64,000 bases of DNA from Pseudomonas putida NBRC 14164 (GTDB lineage: Bacteria; Pseudomonadota; Gammaproteobacteria; Pseudomonadales; Pseudomonadaceae). Both the position numbers and the translations under genes were made by a program. The stretch is taken from NCBI RefSeq assembly GCF_000412675.1, contig NC_021505.1, positions 2,598,501-2,662,500 of the forward strand. The letters are read 5' to 3'. Position 1 is the stretch's first letter, and the number at the start of each line of letters is the position of its first letter. Shown one piece after another: positions 8,970 to 16,724 of the stretch. Under the pieces are notes generated by a model, which was given only the letters and a program-made list of their open reading frames with translations, ran no database searches and was not told the origin of the DNA.

Positions 8970-10373
8970 TCAGCGGTTCATCGGTGCGACGAAGCGGCTT
9001 TGGGCCACGCTGCGGATGGCAGGGTCGTCGCGCTCGCTGATTTCGAAGCTCAACGTTTGCGAGCTGCTGGCCGGGCGCTCGGCCAGCATCGCCACCGATA
9101 CCGGCAGTTCGCTCATTTCGCCAGCCGGGATCACCAATGCGGTGGTGCCCTGCAAGGTGAAACCGTCAGCGTCCAGCAGGCGCAGCGCATAGTGCTGAGT
9201 GCGCTCGGTCTTGTTGATGACCTTGAGCAGGTAGATGTTCTCGATCTGGCCGTGGGCGTTTTCCCGGAACAGGCCGCGGTCCTTGATCACATCCAGCGAA
9301 ACCATCGGGCGCATCTGCAAGGCCACCACCAGTGCTGCGATCATCACCCCGAGTGCAGCGACGTAGCCCAGCAGGCGCGGGCGCAGCCAGTGGGTGGTGC
9401 CGCCCTGCAAACTGTGTTCGGACTTGTAACCGATCAACCCGCGGGCGTAACCCATCTTGTCCATCACCCCGTCGCAGGCGTCGATGCACGCCGCGCATCC
9501 GATGCAGGCCATTTGCAAACCATCGCGGATATCGATGCCGGTAGGGCACACTTGCACGCATAGCGTGCAGTCGATGCAGTCGCCGAGGCCTTGTGCGCCA
9601 ACGTCACTGCCTTTCTTGCGCGGGCCGCGGGCTTCACCACGGCGCGGGTCATAGGCAACCGCCAGGGTGTCCTTGTCGAACATCACCGCCTGGAAGCGCG
9701 CATACGGGCACATGTGCAGGCACACCGCTTCGCGCAGCAGGCCTGCGTTTATGTAGGTGGCAGCGGTGAAAAACAGCACCCAGAACAGCGCCACGCCGCC
9801 CAATTGCAACGTGAACAGTTCTGCGGCCAGTGGGCGGATTGGGGTGAAGTAGCCGACGAAGGTCAGCCCGGTGACTACACCGATGGCCAGCCACAGGCTG
9901 TGTTTCAGGGTGCGGCGCGCCAGTTTGTTCAGGCTCCACGGCGCGGCGGCAAGCTTGATGCGCTGGTTGCGGTCACCTTCCATTACCTTTTCGCACCACA
10001 TGAACAGCCAGGTCCAGGTGCTTTGTGGGCAGCTGTAGCCGCACCACACGCGGCCGGCGTACACGGTAATGGCGAACAGGCCGAATGCGCAGATGATCAG
10101 CAGCGCCGACAGCAGGATGAAATCCTGTGGCCAGAAGGTGGCGCCAAAGATGTGGAATTTGCTTTCACCCAAGTCCCACAGCACGGCTTGGCGGCCATTC
10201 CAGTTCAGCCAGGCAGTGCCAAAAAACAGCACGAACAGGGCCCCGGCAAAGCCGATGCGCAGGCTACGGTACAGCCCGGTAAAGCTGCGGGTGTGAATGC
10301 CACTGTCGATGCGTCGCGGTTGTTGGCTGGCTGGGGCGGCGGCGATCTCTGTAAAAGGGATTCTGTTATTCAT
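8970..10373 (-). CDS. ccoG: cytochrome c oxidase accessory protein CcoG (RdxA/FixG-like)
   Basis: This is a membrane-bound polyferredoxin required in the CcoG family for copper handling during cbb3 oxidase assembly. It has 467 residues. The N-terminal part has several membrane helices with the conserved WCGYSCPQSTWTWLFMWCEK region. It is followed by two 4Fe-4S cysteine sets (CIDCTLCVQVCPTG and CIGCAACIDACD) at about 255-300, a further helix (LLGYVAALGVMIAALVVAL), and a C-terminal Ig-like domain (IENIYLLKVINKT). Normally the gene sits beside ccoNOP/ccoI. Here it is alone between a MocR gene and a small unknown gene, so it may be a second copy. Confidence 0.9.
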   Translation of the reverse strand: MNNRIPFTEIAAAPASQQPRRIDSGIHTRSFTGLYRSLRIGFAGALFVLFFGTAWLNWNGRQAVLWDLGESKFHIFGATFWPQDFILLSALLIICAFGLFAITVYAGRVWCGYSCPQSTWTWLFMWCEKVMEGDRNQRIKLAAAPWSLNKLARRTLKHSLWLAIGVVTGLTFVGYFTPIRPLAAELFTLQLGGVALFWVLFFTAATYINAGLLREAVCLHMCPYARFQAVMFDKDTLAVAYDPRRGEARGPRKKGSDVGAQGLGDCIDCTLCVQVCPTGIDIRDGLQMACIGCAACIDACDGVMDKMGYARGLIGYKSEHSLQGGTTHWLRPRLLGYVAALGVMIAALVVALQMRPMVSLDVIKDRGLFRENAHGQIENIYLLKVINKTERTQHYALRLLDADGFTLQGTTALVIPAGEMSELPVSVAMLAERPASSSQTLSFEISERDDPAIRSVAQSRFVAPMNR

Positions 10374-10494
10374 GGTTCGGTGCTCATCAGGCCTCGATCA
10401 GGCATGAGCACTATGGCCCTGAGGCTGTTATCAGCACAGGCTCAGATTTTGCGATAAAAACCGTATCAGATTAACCGCTCGGCCCCGCCAGGCC

Positions 10495-10734
10495 TTAGAT
10501 CACCGAGCCTGGCACGCTGGTCTTCAGATGCCTGCGGCTATCCACCGCACCCGCCACGGTCAGTGCATCGGCCTCGGATTCGGTGATGGGCACGCGTTGG
10601 CCTGCGAGCAAGGCCACAGACATGCGCAGTTGTTCGTCGGTGATGATTTCGATATCGGGGCCATCACCCTCGATGCGCAGGTCTTCGCCGATCAAGGTGC
10701 AGCGTTGGGTGGCTTCGTCGATTTCAATGGGCAT
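10495..10734 (-). CDS. small conserved-looking protein, 79 residues, unknown function
   Basis: I do not recognise the family. The protein starts MPIEIDEATQRCTLIGEDLRI, is acidic with no membrane segment, and has a C-terminal half ITESEADALTVAGAVDSRRH. The start at 10734 is supported by AGGAG eight bases upstream; the open frame continues to 11148 but that part crosses a REP repeat and is unlikely to be coding. It lies on the same strand as ccoG, 121 bases upstream of it, and is divergent from the mgtC-type gene. Confidence 0.65.
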   Translation of the reverse strand: MPIEIDEATQRCTLIGEDLRIEGDGPDIEIITDEQLRMSVALLAGQRVPITESEADALTVAGAVDSRRHLKTSVPGSVI

Positions 10735-10850
10735 GGTGACGTGCTCCTGCTGGTGGTTACAGGGTGGACCACAGTGAGGGGCTGGTTGCTGCATCAACAG
10801 GCTGAGCGGCACTTTGCCCTGTGTACAGAGGTCAACCCTTGCATAGGGCT

Positions 10851-10949
10851 GGCCGGCCGCTTTGCGGGCACGCCCGCTCCCACAGGTCACCACACGTATC
10901 AAGAACTGTGCATTACTTGTGGGAGCGGGCATGCCCGCGAAAAGGCCGG
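10851..10949. repeat. REP pair (two inverted palindromic units)
   Basis: Two inverted copies of a Pseudomonas REP unit face each other. The left unit (10851-10886) contains GCGGGCACGCCCGCTCCCACAGG without its last letters and the right unit (10918-10949) is its reverse complement with GCATGCCCGC. The pair sits in the divergent intergenic space upstream of the mgtC-type gene. Confidence 0.85.
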
Positions 10950-10986
10950 ACCTGGCCACACAATGCTCAGCATGGGGACAACTGTA

Positions 10987-11502
10987 ATGGACGTTATCTG
11001 GCAAGCTATCCAGGCCGAATTCGCCGATGTCACCGATGAGCGCGAGGTCACTCGCATTCTCGTGCGCCTGCTGATGGCAGCCATACTTGGCGCGGTGCTG
11101 GGCTTCGAGCGCGAACACAAGGGTAAATCCGCCGGGGTACGCACCCACATGCTGGTCTCGCTGGGCGCCGCGCTGTTCGTGCTGGCACCCAGCATGGCCG
11201 GGGCTGATGAGCAGGCGCTAAGCCGGGTGATCCAGGGCATCGTCGCCGGTATCGGCTTTCTGGGTGCAGGCACCATCCTCAAGGGAAACGGCCAGGACAC
11301 CAGCCATGTGAAAGGCCTGACTACCGCCGCAGGGCTATGGATGACCGCTGCCATCGGTACGGCTGCCGGCATGGGCCGCGAAGCCACGGCGTTGATCAGC
11401 ACGGTACTGGCCCTGCTGGTACTGGGCACGATGCCGTTGCTGGTGGAGAAGGTCGAAGGACAGAACGAGGAGAAGCAGGAGGAGGAGGGCAGGAAGCACT
11501 AA
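10987..11502 (+). CDS. MgtC/SapB family membrane protein
   Basis: This is an inner-membrane protein of 171 residues in the MgtC/SapB family. The family motif LGFEREHKGKSAGVRTHMLV is at about residues 38-57, and the later VIQGIVAGIGFLGAGTI and TTAAGLWMTAAIGTAAG segments form membrane helices. It lacks the extra C-terminal cytosolic domain of virulence MgtC and ends in a charged tail (EGQNEEKQEEEGRKH). The start at ATG 10987 gives MDVIWQAIQAEF; an upstream in-frame ATG at 10962 is possible. Role in the family ranges from magnesium-limited growth to ATP synthase control; not determined here. The last codons are part of a 15-bp tandem repeat. Confidence 0.85.
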   Translation: MDVIWQAIQAEFADVTDEREVTRILVRLLMAAILGAVLGFEREHKGKSAGVRTHMLVSLGAALFVLAPSMAGADEQALSRVIQGIVAGIGFLGAGTILKGNGQDTSHVKGLTTAAGLWMTAAIGTAAGMGREATALISTVLALLVLGTMPLLVEKVEGQNEEKQEEEGRKH

Positions 11503-11532
11503 GGCAGGAAGCACTAAGGCAGGAAGCACTAA
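11488..11532 (+). repeat. three perfect tandem copies of a 15-bp unit across the mgtC-type stop codon
   Basis: The unit GGCAGGAAGCACTAA occurs at 11488-11502, 11503-11517 and 11518-11532 with no differences. Copy one supplies the last codons and TAA stop of the MgtC-family gene. Because 15 is a multiple of three, copies two and three add in-frame stop codons behind the first. Confidence 0.95.
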
Positions 11533-11550
11533 GGGGAGCCGAAGCTCCCC
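11533..11550 (+). terminator. hairpin after the mgtC-type gene
   Basis: GGGGAGC and GCTCCCC form a seven-base stem with a four-base loop directly after the tandem repeat. A T-rich run (CTTTTTTTATTATTG) follows only about 20 bases later, so it is not a textbook intrinsic terminator. Confidence 0.5.
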
Positions 11551-12070
11551 CCAAAGCGTTGTTGCTTGCTCTTTTTTTATTATTGAGACCGGCTTTTTGT
11601 TGTTTTTGTCAGCCTGCCTTGGTGGTGCGAGCGACCCCCATGCGGGGTCAAGAGCAAACGTATTTTTTTGAGCGCTGACCTGCTTTCATCATTGATCCGA
11701 ACCTGGCTGTAGCTACCTTGAGGTAGTTTTATTGTTCTGTGCCAGACCGCGGGGCGTACCCCTGAAAAGCGTGTCGACTCCAAAAAGATCTGCTTGCTAC
11801 GCCTCTGCCGTGTTGTTCTTGTTATGTCAGAGCCGTTACCTGTTGTTTTTATTGGGTGTCACATTTTTTTTGTTCTTGTACCAAAGATATAGCAGGGTGC
11901 GTGCCAACTTTTTAAAGTCCTTTAAAATCAAGCACCTGGCGATTTCGTCGAAATCGCCAGGCCTGAAATTTTGTCGATTTGTTTCCCTGTTACCCGATTT
12001 TTTGCTGTGGAACGTGGGGCCGGTAACACTTCACCCACATGTATGTGACACCCGTGTGACTTCCTGCGCG
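11551..12070. other. AT-rich intergenic region without a supported gene
   Basis: About 520 bases between the convergent mgtC-type gene and mvaB are clearly richer in A and T than the flanks, with many T runs. Open frames are present on both strands, but they lack ribosome sites and convincing protein character. The only clear structure is the hairpin at 11935-11961. Confidence 0.6.
11935..11961 (-). terminator. perfect 12-bp hairpin, likely terminator for mvaB
   Basis: CCTGGCGATTTC and GAAATCGCCAGG form a perfect 12-base stem around a three-base loop (GTC). On the minus strand it is followed by a T/A-rich stretch (TGCTTGATTTTAAAGG), which suits termination of the mvaB transcript about 110 bases after its stop codon. 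Confidence 0.6.
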
Positions 12071-12970
12071 TTACTGCGCATTGCGCGCCCGCGCTACCCG
12101 CGACCCATTGCTGCGGCCGAGCACATCGCTGATGCGTTGGCCGGCGGCGATCAGCCTGTCCAGGTCGATACCGGTAGCAATGCCCAGCCCCTGCAGCAGG
12201 TACACCACATCTTCCGTGGCGATGTTGCCGGTAGCGCCTTTGGCATAAGGGCAGCCACCCAGCCCTGCCACCGAGCTGTCAAACACATTGATACCTTCGA
12301 GGAGGCTGGCATAGACGTTGGCCAATGCCTGGCCATAGGTATCATGGAAGTGCCCGGCCAGTTGCCCGCGCGGTACCAGGGCGGAAACCACCTCGAAGAG
12401 GCGCCGGGTATCGCCGGCGGTACCTGTGCCAATGGTGTCGCCCAGCGACACCTCGTAACAGCCCATGTCATGCAGGGCGCGGGCCACCGGGGCCACCTGT
12501 TCGGCGCTGACCTTGCCTTCATAGGGGCAGCCGAGTACGCACGACACATAGCCGCGCACGCGCACACCATGGCTGCGCGCGGCCTCCATGATCGGTTCGA
12601 AGCGCTTGAGGCTGTCGCTGATCGAGCAGTTGATGTTGCGCTGGGAGAACGCTTCAGAGGCCGCTGCGAACACCGCCACTTCCTTCACCCCTGCAGCCAG
12701 GGCGTCCTCGAAGCCGCGCAGGTTTGGCGCCAGCGCCGCATACGTCACACCGGGGCGCTGCTGGATACCGGCGAACACCTCGGCGGAACCGGCCATCTGT
12801 GGCACCCACTTGGGCGAGACGAAGCTGCCCACCTCGATATAGGCCAGGCCCGCTGCGGTAAGGTCGTCCACCAGGCGCACCTTGTCGGCAACGCTGATGG
12901 GCTGGGCTTCGTTCTGCAAACCGTCGCGGGGGCCTACTTCGACCAGACGGACTTCTTTGGGCAAGGACAT
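12071..12970 (-). CDS. mvaB: hydroxymethylglutaryl-CoA lyase
   Basis: It cleaves HMG-CoA to acetoacetate and acetyl-CoA, the last step of leucine breakdown. The 299 residues match the family. VEVGPRDGLQNE (catalytic Arg and metal Asp) is near the N-terminus, HFHDTYGQALAN carries metal-binding histidines, and GLGGCPYAKGATGN holds the catalytic cysteine loop. It follows a MerR-type regulator by 19 bases on the same strand, so the two form a small operon. The other leucine-degradation genes (liuABCD) are not in the window. Also called liuE. Confidence 0.95.
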   Translation of the reverse strand: MSLPKEVRLVEVGPRDGLQNEAQPISVADKVRLVDDLTAAGLAYIEVGSFVSPKWVPQMAGSAEVFAGIQQRPGVTYAALAPNLRGFEDALAAGVKEVAVFAAASEAFSQRNINCSISDSLKRFEPIMEAARSHGVRVRGYVSCVLGCPYEGKVSAEQVAPVARALHDMGCYEVSLGDTIGTGTAGDTRRLFEVVSALVPRGQLAGHFHDTYGQALANVYASLLEGINVFDSSVAGLGGCPYAKGATGNIATEDVVYLLQGLGIATGIDLDRLIAAGQRISDVLGRSNGSRVARARNAQ

Positions 12971-12989
12971 GGCGGGTTTCCTGTGGCGT

Positions 12990-13388
12990 TCAGCGGTTGT
13001 CTTTGTTGTTCAGGGTGGCGGCCAGGGCTTGTTCACAGCGCTCCTGGGCGGTGTCCAGTTCCAGTTGCATCTGGTGGATGTCAAGCATCTGCTGTTCCAG
13101 CTGGGCGCGCCGTTCGGCGATTTTCGCCAGCATGCTGTTGAGCTGTTTGAGGTTGCCGCTGGTGGGGTCGTACAGCTCGATAAGCTCGCGGCACTCGGCC
13201 AGCGAAAAGCCGATGCGCTTGCCGCGCAGGATGAGCTTCAGGCTGACCTTGTCGCGCGCCGTGTAGATACGTTCCAGGCCTCGGCGTTCGGGGCTCAGCA
13301 GGCCCTGCTCCTCATAGAAACGGATGGCACGGGTGGTGATGTCCAGCTCGCGGGACAGGTCGGAGATGCTGTAGGTCTGGGTGCTCAT
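12990..13388 (-). CDS. MerR-family regulator, LiuR-like
   Basis: This 132-residue MerR protein has an N-terminal winged helix (SISDLSRELDITTRAIRFYE) followed by the RRGLERIYTARDKVSLKLIL wing region and a C-terminal dimerisation coiled coil. It has no cysteine-rich metal site. Wording of the DNA-binding part resembles LiuR, the regulator of branched-chain amino-acid catabolism in proteobacteria, and the next gene in the operon is HMG-CoA lyase, which supports that assignment. A perfect 16-bp palindrome 42 bases upstream of its start is a likely self-operator. Confidence 0.85.
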   Translation of the reverse strand: MSTQTYSISDLSRELDITTRAIRFYEEQGLLSPERRGLERIYTARDKVSLKLILRGKRIGFSLAECRELIELYDPTSGNLKQLNSMLAKIAERRAQLEQQMLDIHQMQLELDTAQERCEQALAATLNNKDNR

Positions 13389-13430
13389 GCTGGGGCTCGG
13401 CGTGGGGTATGCGGTTATCCTGACTGCAGG

Positions 13431-13446
13431 TTGACGTATACGTCAA
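13431..13446. promoter_or_regulatory. perfect palindrome, probable LiuR-type operator
   Basis: TTGACGTATACGTCAA is a perfect 16-base inverted repeat lying 42 bases upstream of the merR-type start. On the minus strand its TTGACG could also be a -35 element, as in MerR-controlled promoters where the regulator binds over the spacer. The family assignment is by context; binding is not shown. Confidence 0.7.
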
Positions 13447-13466
13447 GCAGGGGCTGAAGATGCGTG

Positions 13467-13562
13467 TTGCCTTCTTCGCGGGCCTGCCCGCTCCCACAGA
13501 AGTGCGACGCTTGCGGGCCTGACGCAATCCCTGTGGGAGCGGGCAGGCCCGCGAAGAGGCCG
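13467..13562. repeat. REP pair
   Basis: Inverted REP units at 13467-13499 (core TTCGCGGGCCTGCCCGCT) and 13531-13562 (reverse complement) separate the mvaB regulator promoter from the 3' end of the AraC gene. Confidence 0.85.
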
Positions 13563-13579
13563 ATGCAGGTAACCACATT

Positions 13580-14458
13580 TCATTCCGGCTGCACCGACCG
13601 ACGATAGCCATTGGGCGTCTGCCCACTCAAGCGCTTGAACCAGCGGGCAAAGTACGTCGGGTCGGTGAACCCCAGGCTGTCCGACAGCTGCCCGATGCTC
13701 ATCCGCGTGTAAACCAGGTTGCGACGCGCCTCCAGCAACAAACGCTGGTGCAGCACCTGCAGCGCAGTCTGCCCACTCAGCGCCCGGCACAACTGGTTCA
13801 GTTGCAGGCTCGGAATATTCAGTCGCGCGGCGAAGTCCTCCATCGACAGGTGCTCGCGGTAATGCGCTTCGACCAGTCGCAGGTACTGCCCCAACAACTG
13901 GCGGTCACGCTCATCCCGATTTCGCGGCGCTTGACCCAGCTGCTGGCGGCGGCTGATCCACACCATCAGCGCGGTGACCAGCGCTTCGAGCATGGCCGCC
14001 CGCGCGGGGGCATTGCCCTGGTATTCCTGCTGCAAGGTGCTGATCAGGCTGCGCAGGTGCACGCGGTCCTGGCCCAGCGGGTAACACGCCGGTTTCGCAA
14101 GCACCGTCAGGGGCGCGCCCAGGCGCTGTTCCAGGTTCGCCACCAGTGCGGTGCCAAAGGTCAGCACATACCCCTGGATATCGGCACTGAAGCGAAAGCC
14201 ATGCACGGTCATCGGCGGCACCACCTGGATCGCCGCCTCGCCGATGGCACTGCGCACGCCTTCGACCTCAACCTGGGCCTGGCCGCGCTGTACGTAAAGG
14301 AGCTGGAACAGTTCGGCATGCTGATGCGGCTTGATTTCCCAGTGGTGCAAACGGCTACGTGCCGGGATGGACTCGCAGTGCAACAGGTCGGTGCCGGGCC
14401 AGGCCGTGTTTTCACCATACAGCTTGAACAACGGGACGCCGGGGAGGGTGGATTTCAT
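13580..14458 (-). CDS. AraC-family regulator of pobA (PobR/PobC type)
   Basis: The protein has 292 residues. An N-terminal cupin-like sensing half (HWEIKPHQHAELFQLLYVQRG) is followed by a C-terminal AraC DNA-binding domain with two helix-turn-helix motifs (MEDFAARLNIPSLQLNQLCRA and IGQLSDSLGFTDPTYFARWF). It is transcribed divergently from pobA, 172 bases apart, the usual arrangement for the activator of 4-hydroxybenzoate hydroxylase in Pseudomonas. The likely inducer is 4-hydroxybenzoate. The shared intergenic space holds an 8-base inverted repeat at 14533-14555. Confidence 0.87.
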   Translation of the reverse strand: MKSTLPGVPLFKLYGENTAWPGTDLLHCESIPARSRLHHWEIKPHQHAELFQLLYVQRGQAQVEVEGVRSAIGEAAIQVVPPMTVHGFRFSADIQGYVLTFGTALVANLEQRLGAPLTVLAKPACYPLGQDRVHLRSLISTLQQEYQGNAPARAAMLEALVTALMVWISRRQQLGQAPRNRDERDRQLLGQYLRLVEAHYREHLSMEDFAARLNIPSLQLNQLCRALSGQTALQVLHQRLLLEARRNLVYTRMSIGQLSDSLGFTDPTYFARWFKRLSGQTPNGYRRSVQPE

Positions 14459-14532
14459 GCGGGCAAGCCTGTCCGTTAATCGAACGATTTTTGTAAAAGT
14501 GCAGGTTATTCATGGAATAGCACACTTAATGG

Positions 14533-14555
14533 GCATTTTTTGCCAGTAAAAATGC
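14533..14555. promoter_or_regulatory. inverted repeat in the pobA promoter region
   Basis: GCATTTTT and AAAAATGC are perfect complements separated by seven bases, centred about 87 bases before the pobA start. Position and symmetry suit a regulator site for the divergent AraC protein, although AraC proteins more often use direct repeats. Confidence 0.45.
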
Positions 14556-14570
14556 AAGGGCAAACCCTAA

Positions 14571-15818
<1,248 letters not shown>

Positions 15819-15838
15819 GGTTCTGTGCTGCCTGTGCT

Positions 15839-15927
15839 GGCCCCATCGCCGGCAAGCCAGCTCCCACAGGTACTGCACATGACTTGAATACGATGCGGTC
15901 AACGTGGGAGCTGGCTTGCCGGCGATC
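15839..15927. repeat. REP pair, CCGGCAAGCCAGCTCCCAC variant
   Basis: Inverted units at 15839-15870 and 15904-15927 lie between the convergent pobA and ankyrin genes. A further small hairpin CACGGGC-GAA-GCCCGTG follows at 15927-15943 and may help terminate both genes. Confidence 0.8.
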
Positions 15928-15958
15928 ACGGGCGAAGCCCGTGCCATGCAAACCTTGC

Positions 15959-16609
15959 CTACTGGGCCAGCAACGCCTCCATCTCCCGGTACTCTCGCTG
16001 ACGCGCATGCTCCAGCGCGGTGACCCCATCCTTGTCGGCAATGTGCCGGTCCGCCCCCGCCGCCAGCAGCCGGCGCACAATCTCCACATGCCGCGGTCCG
16101 CCATCCCCCAGGATCACTGCCTCCATAAGCGCGGTCCAGTGCAGGCGGTTCAGGTGGTTCACGTCCACCCCGGCATCGATCAGCATCTGCACCGTCTCGA
16201 CATGGCCGCGCTCGGCCGCAGGGATCAACGCAGTCCCCCCGTAGCGGTTGGTGCTCTTGAGGTTGGCACCGTGGCTCAGGATCAGCCGCAGGATATCGTT
16301 CAGGCCTCGGGCGCCGGCATACAGATAAGGGCTGTCATCGATATTGTCTTTGGCGTTCACGTCGGCACCGGCCTGGATCAGTGCTTGCGCCGCCGCCACC
16401 TGGTTGCCGTGGGTGGCCACCAGCAGGGCAGTGCGCCCCTGCTCATCACGGCTTTCCAGCCGGGCACCTTCTGTCAGCAACTGTTGCAGGGTGCGCACGT
16501 CGTCCTGGCGGGCGGCGTTGTGCAGGCGGTTGTCCATGGTGGTGTTCTCGGCGTGGGCGGCAAGGCTGGTGAGCAGGGCGAACAGCATGGTTGTGAGTGA
16601 TCTACGCAT
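15959..16609 (-). CDS. periplasmic ankyrin-repeat protein
   Basis: The 216 residues begin with a signal peptide (LTTMLFALLTSLAAHA), so the protein should be exported. About five ankyrin repeats follow, seen as DEQGRTALLVATHGN, GADVNAKDNIDDSPYLYAG, NRYGGTALIPAAERGH, DVNHLNRLHWTALMEA and DKDGVTALEHARQR. Ankyrin repeats bind other proteins; the partner is unknown. It is divergent from the gamma-glutamyltransferase gene with 115 bases between, so the two may share regulation. AnkB-type proteins in Pseudomonas support catalase function, but no catalase gene is nearby. Confidence 0.85.
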   Translation of the reverse strand: MRRSLTTMLFALLTSLAAHAENTTMDNRLHNAARQDDVRTLQQLLTEGARLESRDEQGRTALLVATHGNQVAAAQALIQAGADVNAKDNIDDSPYLYAGARGLNDILRLILSHGANLKSTNRYGGTALIPAAERGHVETVQMLIDAGVDVNHLNRLHWTALMEAVILGDGGPRHVEIVRRLLAAGADRHIADKDGVTALEHARQREYREMEALLAQ

Positions 16610-16724
16610 GGAGTGGCTCCTGATTGACCTGCCTGCATCCTAGAAAAATCGCACAAAGTCTTGAAGTTAAGTTTGCGCATGACCGACAGTGGTCTGCTGA
16701 ATAGACAAAGCAGGAAGCAAAACG

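Noticed and set aside
10735..11148. N-terminal extension of the small gene at 10495-10734
   Set aside because: It would translate a REP pair and overlap the divergent mgtC-type gene; AGGAG supports the shorter start at 10734.
11732..12060. Open frame on the plus strand in the AT-rich gap
   Set aside because: It lacks a ribosome site, contains the mvaB terminator hairpin and continues as antisense of mvaB; no protein character.
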